Of a DNA stretch of 64,000 nucleotides, positions 9,012-16,441 are shown piece by piece. Source of the DNA: Actinomadura sp. DC4 (GTDB lineage: Bacteria; Actinomycetota; Actinomycetes; Streptosporangiales; Streptosporangiaceae). The translations under genes and the position numbers were made by a program. The notes below the pieces were generated by a model. It was not told the origin of the DNA. It was given only the letters and a program-made list of their open reading frames with translations, and did not search any database. The stretch covers positions 1-64,000 of the forward strand of contig NZ_JAUEQY010000021.1 in the NCBI RefSeq assembly GCF_030406325.1. The letters run 5' to 3'. Position 1 is the stretch's first letter; every line of letters begins with the position of its first letter.

Positions 9012-9403
9012 GAGGTACCCGCGACCAGACGGCGCAGGGCCTCGGCGGCGCGGGCGCTGGCGTCGGCCTGCGCGACGAGCTCACGGGCCAGGGCCTGCAC
9101 CCACACGTCGAGGCTGACCTGGTCGCGGGAGAGCACCACCCCGCGTACCTCGTGGTGGATCTCGGCGACCGGCCGGCCGCCGCCGGCCAGCGACAGCGTG
9201 CGCTCGCCCAGCCGGACCACGATCCGGGTGGGATGCCCCTGGCGGCCCTTGAGCCGGTCCGACAGGCTGCGCTCGTACTCGACGTCCACGCTGCCCGGCG
9301 GCAGCACGTCGGCCAGCGTCACCGTGAGCACCCGTGCGTAGGTGGCGACGTCGGCCGCGTCCTGCCGGAGCGCGGCGGCCACCATGTCGAAGTCCATGGT
9401 CAC
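9008..9403 (-). CDS. Conserved hypothetical protein coupled to the D-aminopeptidase
   Basis: A 131-residue alpha/beta protein without membrane segments or cysteines. The start is either a GTG at 9403 or an ATG two codons later at 9397; no strong ribosome-binding site decides between them. The C-terminal third is Ala-rich and probably helical (ARELVAQADASARAAEALR). The middle has a short beta region around IVVRLGERTLSLAGGG. Its stop overlaps the start of the M55 peptidase (ATGA), so the two are made together. I do not recognise the family. Confidence 0.65.
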   Translation of the reverse strand: MTMDFDMVAAALRQDAADVATYARVLTVTLADVLPPGSVDVEYERSLSDRLKGRQGHPTRIVVRLGERTLSLAGGGRPVAEIHHEVRGVVLSRDQVSLDVWVQALARELVAQADASARAAEALRRLVAGTS

Positions 9404-9410
9404 AAGTCAA

Positions 9411-10226
9411 TCAGCGGTCGAGGCCGAGCACCATCTGCGGCTTGGCGATCACATGGTCGGCGCGCAGGGGGCGTACGGCGGTGCCGATGGCGAAGAACTC
9501 CATCGTGTGACCGCCCCACTGGTGGTGGAACTGGTCCAGGAAGACCCCGACGATGCCCTCGGCGTGCAGCTGCTGGCCCTCGGCCTGCATGCGGCTCATC
9601 GCCAGCTCGCGCGCGTCGTACAGGGCCTGGGTGAACTCCGGGATCTCGACGTTCTGCCCCATGTTGCCGAGCACGGACCCGAGCCGCCGGTGGGCGATGT
9701 GGTAGACGCAGGTGCCCATGACCATGCCGACCGGCGCGTAGCCGGCCTGGATGAGCGTCCAGAAGTCCTGGCCGTTGAGGTCGGAGGTGAACGGCTGGTT
9801 CTTGTTGTTGCGCCAGTTCTGGGACGTGTCGTCGGCCTTGACCGCGGTGCCGATCGCGATGAACTCGGCGATGTCGCTGCCGAACTCGCGGAACTCCACG
9901 CGCAGCCGTACGCCCACGATGCCGTCGGCGCCGAGCTGGTCGGCCTCGGCCTCCATGCGGGTCATCGCCAGCTCACGGGCGTGGTACATCGCCGCGGACA
10001 TCTGGTCGAGCTCCATGTTCTTGCTCCACCGGCCGACCTGGATGCCGAGGTGGTAGATCGAGCTGCCGAGGACCAGCCCGAGCGGCCGGAAGCCGGCCTC
10101 GCGGACGAGCAGGAACTCGTTGACGGACAGGTCGCTGGTGAACAGGGACCCGGGAGCGCCCGGCCGGAGTTCGGCGAGGCGTGCCATCGCGTCGGCGGGG
10201 ACTCCCTGGGCAACGGGATCGGTCAT
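9411..10226 (-). CDS. Double YbjQ-type (DUF74, heavy-metal-binding-like) domain protein
   Basis: A 271-residue protein made of two repeats of a ~110-residue domain. Each repeat has a conserved FTSDLS/FTSDLN opening, a G-x-VMGT/VLGSS turn followed by YH(I/L), a Y-x-ARELAM-x-RM-x-AEA helix, a GADGIVGV or AEGIVGV strand, and a closing EFIAIGTAV or EFFAIGTAV. These are hallmarks of the pentameric YbjQ/DUF74 fold, which is sometimes annotated as heavy-metal binding although no metal function is established. It lies 4 bp downstream of a paralogue of the same build, so the pair arose by gene duplication on top of an internal duplication. Confidence 0.85.
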   Translation of the reverse strand: MTDPVAQGVPADAMARLAELRPGAPGSLFTSDLSVNEFLLVREAGFRPLGLVLGSSIYHLGIQVGRWSKNMELDQMSAAMYHARELAMTRMEAEADQLGADGIVGVRLRVEFREFGSDIAEFIAIGTAVKADDTSQNWRNNKNQPFTSDLNGQDFWTLIQAGYAPVGMVMGTCVYHIAHRRLGSVLGNMGQNVEIPEFTQALYDARELAMSRMQAEGQQLHAEGIVGVFLDQFHHQWGGHTMEFFAIGTAVRPLRADHVIAKPQMVLGLDR

Positions 10227-10230
10227 CTGT

Positions 10231-11109
10231 CTACAACCTCATGATCGTCAGCGAGCCGGTCGGTTTGTGTGTCGTGCGGAACTCGGCGACCGCGGTGCCG
10301 ATGAGCGTCGTCTCGACGACGTGGTCGTGCTGTTCGTCGTTGTAGGAGCACTCGCGCTCGCGTACGCGCAGGTCGACGTCTGAGACGACGACGCCGTCGG
10401 CGCCGGTCCGCGCGGTGTCGGCGAAGAAGTGCGCGCGCGCCTCGTGCCGGGTGACCGAGACCAGTTCGGTCCAGCCCGCCACCTCCTGCGCGGGCGCGAA
10501 CGCGCCGATGGACCAGGACGTGCGCCAGTCGTCGTGGCGTACACCGATCGAGGCGCCCATCACGAGGTCGACCGGGACCCAGCCGCTCTCGATCAGCTTG
10601 GAGAAGTCCTGGCCGCTCAGGTGGGACAGGAAGACGCGGCCGGGCCGGACGTTCCCGACGGCGCGTACGGCGGTGCCGATCGCCTGGAACTCCAGGTGGT
10701 TCGAGGCGCCCTGGAACGGGGCGATCGTGAGCTCGACCGCGACGACGCCGTCTCCGCCGAGCGCCGCGCATTCCGCGGCCATCCGGCCCATCGCGGTGTG
10801 CCGCGCGCGGTAGAGCGTGTCGATGTACGTGCCGTAGCCGCCCCACGCGCCCTGCATGCCGGACGTGATGGTGATCGCGTTGCCGGAGCCGAACAGGCCG
10901 CCGCGGTAGCCGCAGTCGATCGACGCGCCGTACCACCAGCCGAGGTTGTGGACCGTGCTGCCCATCACCTGGCCGACCGGCTCGAACCCGCATGAGCGCA
11001 GCCCGGCGAACTCACCGACGCTCAGGCTCGAGGTCCAGGTGCCCCCCTGCCGGGCCTGGCCCAGCCTGGCCAGTGCGCCGGGCGGCAGTTGTGGCTGGCC
11101 CACGCTCAT
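10231..11109 (-). CDS. Double YbjQ-type domain protein (paralogue)
   Basis: A 292-residue paralogue of the next gene downstream, with the same two-repeat architecture: a WTSSLSVGEF opening, YRARHTAMGRMAAEC helix, GGDGVVAVEL strand and EFQAIGTAV close in the first copy, and FLSHLSGQDF to GADGVVVSDV in the second. The first copy carries a Gly/Trp/Tyr-rich insertion (about residues 60-100) absent from its neighbour. The start is the ATG at 11109, nine bases after GGAGATCGGGGG; a GTG 18 bases upstream is less likely. A direct repeat lies just upstream. The shared operon suggests a hetero-oligomer, which is inference. Confidence 0.82.
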   Translation of the reverse strand: MSVGQPQLPPGALARLGQARQGGTWTSSLSVGEFAGLRSCGFEPVGQVMGSTVHNLGWWYGASIDCGYRGGLFGSGNAITITSGMQGAWGGYGTYIDTLYRARHTAMGRMAAECAALGGDGVVAVELTIAPFQGASNHLEFQAIGTAVRAVGNVRPGRVFLSHLSGQDFSKLIESGWVPVDLVMGASIGVRHDDWRTSWSIGAFAPAQEVAGWTELVSVTRHEARAHFFADTARTGADGVVVSDVDLRVRERECSYNDEQHDHVVETTLIGTAVAEFRTTHKPTGSLTIMRL

Positions 11110-11123
11110 CCCCCGATCTCCGG

Positions 11124-11149
11124 TCACTCTTGCACCGGATTCACTCTTG
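11124..11149 (-). promoter_or_regulatory. Direct repeat upstream of the YbjQ pair
   Basis: TCACTCTTG occurs at 11124-11132 and again at 11141-11149, a 9-bp direct repeat with a 17-bp period, 15 bases upstream of the ATG at 11109. It could be an operator or part of the promoter. No regulator gene is adjacent. Confidence 0.3.
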
Positions 11150-11179
11150 TGACGCGCGAGACGTCAGGGAGGTTCCCGC

Positions 11180-11959
11180 CTAACGCCCGATGAACTTGGC
11201 TTTTCCAGGACCTTCCTCTACAAAACTCCGCATCCCGATCTTCTGGTCCTCGGTGGCGAACAGGCCGGCGAAGTGCAGCCGCTCGATCTCCAGGCCCGTG
11301 TCGAGGTCGACCTCCAGACCGGCGTCGACCGCCTCCTTGGCCGCTCGCAGCGCGACGGCCGGGCCCTCGGCGTACTGGGCGGCCATCTCCCTGGCGGCAT
11401 CGTAGACCTGGTCGTCCGGTACGACCTTGTCGACGAGCCCGATGGCGAGGGCCTCGTCCGCCTTGACGTGCCGTCCGGTGAAGATCAGGTCCTTGGCGCG
11501 AGACGGGCCGATCAGCCTCGGCAGCCGCTGGGTGCCCCCGGCACCGGGGATGATGCCGAGCTGGATCTCCGGCTGCCCGACCTTGGCCGACTCGCCCGCG
11601 ACCCGGAAGTCGGCGCACAGCGCGAGTTCGAGGCCGCCGCCGAGTGCGTACCCGGTGATCGCGGCCACGACGGGCGCGCCGATGTGCGCGACGGTGGTCA
11701 GGGAGTCCTGCAGCGCCCGGCAGTGCTCGGTCATGTCGGCGTACGACATGTCGGCCATTTCCTTGATGTCGGCGCCAGCCGCGAAGACCCGCTCACCGCC
11801 GTAGAGCACGACGGCGCGTACGGCCGGGTCGGCGTCGGCGGCGCGGGCGGCCTCCGCGAGTTCGTCGCGCAGCTGGGCGTTGACGGCGTTCATCTTCGGC
11901 CGGTCCAGGCGGATCGTCGCCACCGCGTCCGCGACCTCGAGACGCACGAACTCTCCCAC
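11180..11959 (-). CDS. Enoyl-CoA hydratase/isomerase family protein
   Basis: A 259-residue crotonase-fold enzyme of the usual length. It hydrates trans-2-enoyl-CoA in fatty-acid beta-oxidation or a related CoA pathway. The start is the GTG at 11959, preceded by GGAGGGG; the longer frame upstream has no family similarity. Oxyanion-hole segments are visible in FAAGADIKEM and YALGGGLELALCADFR, and the catalytic glutamate region in VGQPEIQLGIIPGAGGTQRL, where the Glu of QPE and the later Gly-Gly-Thr fit active hydratases. The C-terminus FVEEGPGKAKFIGR is typical of short-chain hydratases. It is alone, divergent from the SNF2 gene. Confidence 0.92.
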   Translation of the reverse strand: MGEFVRLEVADAVATIRLDRPKMNAVNAQLRDELAEAARAADADPAVRAVVLYGGERVFAAGADIKEMADMSYADMTEHCRALQDSLTTVAHIGAPVVAAITGYALGGGLELALCADFRVAGESAKVGQPEIQLGIIPGAGGTQRLPRLIGPSRAKDLIFTGRHVKADEALAIGLVDKVVPDDQVYDAAREMAAQYAEGPAVALRAAKEAVDAGLEVDLDTGLEIERLHFAGLFATEDQKIGMRSFVEEGPGKAKFIGR

Positions 11960-12066
11960 TGCCCCTCCAGAATGATCGACTGCACTGCGTCCCGCGAGCC
12001 TAACCCGACGGACTGTCGGCAGAGGCTGGTAGCTTCGCCTGGTCCGAGGGTCGTGGGGGGATGGGC

Positions 12067-15000
12067 ATGCTGGTCGCACACGCCATCTGGCACGGCGGTG
12101 CGCTGTGCCTGTGGGCGGAGGACCCGGCGCTGCCCGCCACCACGCGTGTCCGCACAACACCCAGGCCCCACCCGTTCGCCGCGCCCGACCTCACCGGCAC
12201 CTCCTACGCGGCGCCGACCGCCGGGGCCATGCGCGTCCAGCTCACCCTGCTCCTGCCCGGCACGGCCGGCGGGCCCTTCCCCTCGCCCGAGCTCGCCCGC
12301 GAGCCCTCATCCCGGCAGCCGGAGGCCTGCCCCTGGCTGGTGCCCGCTCTGGCGCTCGACCCGTTCGCGGCGATGGCGCTGCTGGCCTCGGCCGACGACA
12401 CCGACGACGTCGTACGCGGCGCGGACCTGCGGTTCTTCGCGCTCGTGGCCGACGAGGCGATGCACCTCGCCGGGCGCGGCCGCGTCCTGCCCGCGCTGGT
12501 GCGCGAGGACGGCGACCTGACCGCCCGCTGGCGGCCCGTGATCACCGGCGCCGACACGGACAGATTCGGCGACCTGGCCCGCGCCATGCCGCCCGCCTGC
12601 CGCGCGGCGGACGGGGGCCGGCCCGCCGCCGAGGTGCTGCTGGAGGCGCTCACCGGCCTGACCGACGCCGCCGTACGCGGCATCGTCCCGCACCCCCTGC
12701 TCGCCGAGCGGACCGGCCGGGTGCCGGAACGCCTGCCGCTCGCCGAGCGCTGGGCCGCCGCGCTGACCGGCCCCGACCCGGCCGTCGCACGCGAGCCCGG
12801 CGACGACCCGGACACCCTCGCCGCCGCGCTCGACGACTGGGCCGCGGCCGCGCGGCGCCCGTCGGGCCCGCTGCGCGTCTGCTTCCGGCTCGCCGAGCCG
12901 CCCGAGAACGACCCGGGCGGGCCCTGGACGGTGCAGTTCGCGCTACAGGGCACCGACGACCCGAGCCTCTACGTCCCGGCCGCCGCGATCTGGACCGGCG
13001 AGGTCACCTCGGTCGCCGACGCGGAGGAGACGCTCCTCGCCGGCCTCGGCCGGGCACTGCGGCTCTATCCGGAGATCGCCGAGGCGCTGCGCGTCGCGAC
13101 GCCGACCAGCGTCACCACCGACTCGGCGGGCGCGTTCCGCTTCCTGCGGGAGGCCGCGCCGCTGCTGTCCGCCGCCGGGTTCGGCGTCCAGCTCCCGCAG
13201 TGGGCTGGCCGGGCCAAGCTGGGCATGAAGCTGACGACCCGCACCGCCACGGCCGAGTCCGGCGCCACGGTCTCCTCCGGCTTCGGCCTGGACGACCTCG
13301 TCGACTTCCGCTGGGACCTGGCGGTCGAGGGCGAGGACATCACCGAGGAGGAGCTGGCCGAGCTGGCCCGGCTCAAGGCGCCGCTGGTCCGGCTGCGCGG
13401 CATGTGGGTCGAGCTGGACGACGCCCAGCTGCGGGCGGCGCTGGAGTTCCTGAGCCGGGGCCGTACGGGCGAGATGACCGCCGCCCAGGCCGTACGCGCG
13501 GCGATCCACGCGGGCGACGACACCCTGCCGCTCCTTCAGATCGACGCCGACGGGGCGCTGGGCGACCTGCTGTCCGGTGAGGCCGACCGGCGTCTGGAGC
13601 CGATCCCGACCCCCGAGGGGTTCGAGGGCACCCTGCGGCCCTACCAGGAGCGCGGCCTCGCCTGGCTGTCCTTCCTCGACGGCCTCGGCCTGGGCGCGGT
13701 GCTGGCCGACGACATGGGGCTCGGCAAGTGCGTCGCCCCGGAGACACCCGTTCTGGTCAACGGCGCGCACGCGGCGGCCGAGGACGTCTGGGCGCGCTAC
13801 GCGGGAGCGCCCGAGTCCGACGGGGAGGGCGAGTGGGCGAGCCCGGCCGCGACGCTGACCACCGACTCCCTCGACGCGACCGGCCGCGTCGTGCCGGCGC
13901 GGATCTCACGGCTCTACCGCCAGCACGTGAGCGAGCCGCTGCGCAGGATCACCCTGTCCGACGGCGCATCCGTCACGGTGAGCCGGCGACACCGGCTGCT
14001 GGGGCCGGACGGCTGGACGAACCGCGTCCTGCCCGGCGACCGCGTCCGCGTTCCCGGGCGCGCCGGCGTCGGCCAACCGGCGAAACACATGCGGTTGGAC
14101 ACTCCGGCCGACGACCGGCAGGAGCCCTACGCCACGGTCGTGTCGGTCGAGGACGTCGGCCACACGGGCTGGATCTATGACTTCGAGGTCCCCGAGCACC
14201 ACAACTACGTCGCGGCGGGGATGTTCTGCCACAACACGGCGCAGACGCTCGCGCTGCTGGCGACGCGGCGCGAGGGCGGGCCGACGCTGCTGATCGGGCC
14301 GATGTCACTCGTCGGCAACTGGCAGCGGGAGGCGGCGCGGTTCACGCCGAAGCTGCGGGTGTACGTCCACCACGGCGGGGGCCGGCACCGGGGCGAGGAG
14401 CTCGAACGCGCCGTACGCGCCGCCGACCTGGTCCTCACGACCTACGGCACGGCCTCCCGCGACGTCGAGGCGCTGTCGGCCATCGCCTGGGACCGCGTGG
14501 TCTGCGACGAGGCGCAGGCGCTGAAGAACAGCGGCACCCGGCAGGCCCAGGCGGTGCGGAGCATCCCGGCGCGCGGCCGGATCGCGCTCACCGGCACCCC
14601 GGTGGAGAACCACCTGACCGAGCTGTGGTCGATCATGGAGTTCGCCAACCCGGGCCTGCTCGGACCCCGGCAGGCGTTCCGCGAGCGGTTCGCCACGCCC
14701 ATCGAGGCGCACGGCGACGAGGAGGCCGCGGCGACGCTCGGCCGGGCCACCGGCCCGTTCATCCTGCGGCGGCTGAAGACCGACAAGACGATCATCACGG
14801 ACCTGCCGGAGAAGCAGGAGATCAAGGTCTGGTGCAACCTCACCCCGGAGCAGGCCTCGCTCTACCAGGCGACCGTCGAGGACATGCTCGACCGCATCTC
14901 CGCCAGCTCGGGCATGGAGCGGCGCGGCCTGGTCCTGGCCACCATGGCCAAGCTCAAGCAGGTCTGCAACCACCCCGCCCACCTGCTCAAGGACGGCTCG

Positions 15001-15555
15001 CGGCTGCCAGGCCGCTCGGGCAAGCTGGAACGCCTGGAGGAGATCTGCGCCGAGGTGGTCGAGCAGGGCGAGAAGGCCCTCGTCTTCACCCAGTACTCCG
15101 AGTTCGGCACGATGCTGCAGCCCCACCTGGAGGCGCGGCTCGCCCGGCCGGTGCTGTGGCTGCACGGCGGCACCACCAAGCGGCGCCGCGACGAGCTGGT
15201 CCGCCGCTTCCAGGAGGATTCCGAGCCGGCCGTCTTCCTGCTGTCGCTGAAGGCCGCCGGCACCGGCCTGACGCTCACCGCCGCCAACCACGTCGTCCAC
15301 GTCGACCGCTGGTGGAACCCCGCGGTCGAGGACCAGGCCACCGACCGGGCGTTCCGCATCGGCCAGACCAAGAACGTCCAGGTCCGTAAGTTCATCTGTG
15401 TGGGCACGATGGAGGAGCGCGTCGACGAGATGATCGAACGCAAGAAGTCCCTGGCCGAGCGCGTCGTCGGCACCGGGGAGGGCTGGCTCACCGAGCTGTC
15501 CGTCGCCGAGCTGCGCGACGTCGTCCGGCTGGGCTCGGAGGCGGTGAGCGCGTAG
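12067..15555 (+). CDS. SNF2-family DNA helicase/translocase containing an intein
   Basis: A 1162-residue precursor; after removal of the 169-residue intein the mature protein is 993 residues. The start is the ATG at 12067, six bases after a GGGGGG site; another ATG two codons earlier is too close to it. The first ~480 residues are the bacterial SNF2-associated N-terminal region. The helicase core begins near LRPYQERGLAWLSFLDGLG with Walker A DDMGLGK, cut by the intein directly after its lysine. DEAQAL is motif II, LTGTPVENHLTELWSIMEF motif III, and QATDRAFRIGQTK motif VI, so all core motifs are intact once spliced. The next gene, a SWIM-finger protein, starts at the base after its stop; the pair is a recurrent actinobacterial unit. 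Confidence 0.93.
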   Translation: MLVAHAIWHGGALCLWAEDPALPATTRVRTTPRPHPFAAPDLTGTSYAAPTAGAMRVQLTLLLPGTAGGPFPSPELAREPSSRQPEACPWLVPALALDPFAAMALLASADDTDDVVRGADLRFFALVADEAMHLAGRGRVLPALVREDGDLTARWRPVITGADTDRFGDLARAMPPACRAADGGRPAAEVLLEALTGLTDAAVRGIVPHPLLAERTGRVPERLPLAERWAAALTGPDPAVAREPGDDPDTLAAALDDWAAAARRPSGPLRVCFRLAEPPENDPGGPWTVQFALQGTDDPSLYVPAAAIWTGEVTSVADAEETLLAGLGRALRLYPEIAEALRVATPTSVTTDSAGAFRFLREAAPLLSAAGFGVQLPQWAGRAKLGMKLTTRTATAESGATVSSGFGLDDLVDFRWDLAVEGEDITEEELAELARLKAPLVRLRGMWVELDDAQLRAALEFLSRGRTGEMTAAQAVRAAIHAGDDTLPLLQIDADGALGDLLSGEADRRLEPIPTPEGFEGTLRPYQERGLAWLSFLDGLGLGAVLADDMGLGKCVAPETPVLVNGAHAAAEDVWARYAGAPESDGEGEWASPAATLTTDSLDATGRVVPARISRLYRQHVSEPLRRITLSDGASVTVSRRHRLLGPDGWTNRVLPGDRVRVPGRAGVGQPAKHMRLDTPADDRQEPYATVVSVEDVGHTGWIYDFEVPEHHNYVAAGMFCHNTAQTLALLATRREGGPTLLIGPMSLVGNWQREAARFTPKLRVYVHHGGGRHRGEELERAVRAADLVLTTYGTASRDVEALSAIAWDRVVCDEAQALKNSGTRQAQAVRSIPARGRIALTGTPVENHLTELWSIMEFANPGLLGPRQAFRERFATPIEAHGDEEAAATLGRATGPFILRRLKTDKTIITDLPEKQEIKVWCNLTPEQASLYQATVEDMLDRISASSGMERRGLVLATMAKLKQVCNHPAHLLKDGSRLPGRSGKLERLEEICAEVVEQGEKALVFTQYSEFGTMLQPHLEARLARPVLWLHGGTTKRRRDELVRRFQEDSEPAVFLLSLKAAGTGLTLTAANHVVHVDRWWNPAVEDQATDRAFRIGQTKNVQVRKFICVGTMEERVDEMIERKKSLAERVVGTGEGWLTELSVAELRDVVRLGSEAVSA
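13729..14235 (+). mobile_element. Mini-intein in the SNF2 helicase Walker A motif
   Basis: An in-frame 169-residue insertion that interrupts GLGK/TAQTLALL directly after the ATP-binding lysine. It has a Hint splicing domain: Cys1 in CVAPETPVLVNG (block A), a block B with the conserved His in VTVSRRHRLL, a block F-like IYDFEVPEHHNY and the block G end AAGMFCHN, with Asn last and Thr as the +1 extein residue. There is no LAGLIDADG or HNH segment and no room for one, so it is a mini-intein that cannot home by itself. All residues needed for class 1 splicing are present. Inteins in bacterial SNF2 proteins have been reported before; without splicing this helicase would be dead. Confidence 0.92.
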
Positions 15556-16350
15556 ATGTACGGTCCCCCGCGCGCGGTCGAGGGCGGCCTGCGGGCACGC
15601 AGCGAACGCGGCACGATCGGCGAGGAGTGGTGGTCCCGCCGCTTCATCGACGTCCTGGAGTCCTTCGCCGACGAGGGCCGCCTGAGCCGCGGCCGCTCGT
15701 ACGCCCGCAAGGGCCAGGTGATCGGCCTGAAGGTCGAGGCGTACGAGGTGACCGCGCGGGTGCAGGGCTCGGCGGCCGAGCCGTACGACGTGGCGATCGG
15801 CATCGACGCGATCGACGAGCCGACCTGGACGGCGATCGAGGAGGCCCTGGCCTCCCAGGCGGTCTTCCGCGCCCGCCTGCTGGCCGGGGAGATGCCACCG
15901 GAGATCGAGGACGTCTTCGGAGCGTTCGGCATCCCGCTGTTCCCTGGTGCCTCCGGCGACATGCACGTGATGTGCAGCTGCCCCGACTGGGGCGAGCCGT
16001 GCAAGCACTCGGCCGCCGTGCTCTACCTCCTGGCCGAGGCGTTCGACGACGACCCGTTCTTGATTCTCGCCTGGAACGGCCGCACGAAGGAGCGGTTGCT
16101 GGCCGGTCTGCGCCGCCTGGACTCGGCCGAGGCGGCGGCGTCCGCCGACCCGCTGGAGATCGAGGAGACGCCGCTGACGGAGCGCTTGGAGGACTTCTGG
16201 ACCCCGGCGGCGCTCCGCGACCGCCCGACCGCTCCCCCGATGCCACCGGGTCTCCTGCTGCGCCTGCTCGACCCGCCGAAGGTGAAGGTCCGCCGCAGAG
16301 ACCTCACCGAGGTCCTCCGGCCCGCCTACGAGGCCCTCGGCGACCTCTGA
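15556..16350 (+). CDS. SWIM zinc-finger protein, partner of the SNF2 helicase
   Basis: A 264-residue protein whose ATG follows the helicase stop with no gap, so it is cotranslated. The SWIM finger CxCx(n)CxH is at CSCPDWGEPCKHSAAVLYL, near residues 139-157; SWIM domains bind DNA or protein and are often encoded next to SNF2 ATPases in bacteria. The N-terminal half has the usual WSRRFIDVLESF and RGRSYARKGQV segments. The C-terminal ~90 residues are Pro/Asp-rich and less conserved. It is probably a DNA-binding cofactor of the helicase in repair or chromosome maintenance; the role is inferred from pairing. Confidence 0.9.
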   Translation: MYGPPRAVEGGLRARSERGTIGEEWWSRRFIDVLESFADEGRLSRGRSYARKGQVIGLKVEAYEVTARVQGSAAEPYDVAIGIDAIDEPTWTAIEEALASQAVFRARLLAGEMPPEIEDVFGAFGIPLFPGASGDMHVMCSCPDWGEPCKHSAAVLYLLAEAFDDDPFLILAWNGRTKERLLAGLRRLDSAEAAASADPLEIEETPLTERLEDFWTPAALRDRPTAPPMPPGLLLRLLDPPKVKVRRRDLTEVLRPAYEALGDL

Positions 16351-16392
16351 CGCTTGTCCGGCAGGCGGCCGTCCAGCGGTGAGCGGTCAGAC

Positions 16393-16426
16393 AGTGGCCC
16401 CGGCCCGGTAAGGGGTCGGAGCCACT
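16393..16426. terminator. Possible hairpin terminator between convergent genes
   Basis: AGTGGC at 16393-16398 pairs with GCCACT at 16421-16426 around a GC-rich, partly self-complementary loop, in the 91-bp gap between the convergent SWIM gene and glgP. There is no T-tract, so it would act as a high-GC terminator at best. Confidence 0.35.
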
Positions 16427-16441
16427 CTCAGGCGAAGAGCG

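Noticed and set aside
13729-14235. Insertion sequence within the SNF2 gene
   Set aside because: In frame, with Hint splicing motifs and no terminal repeats or transposase, so it is an intein.
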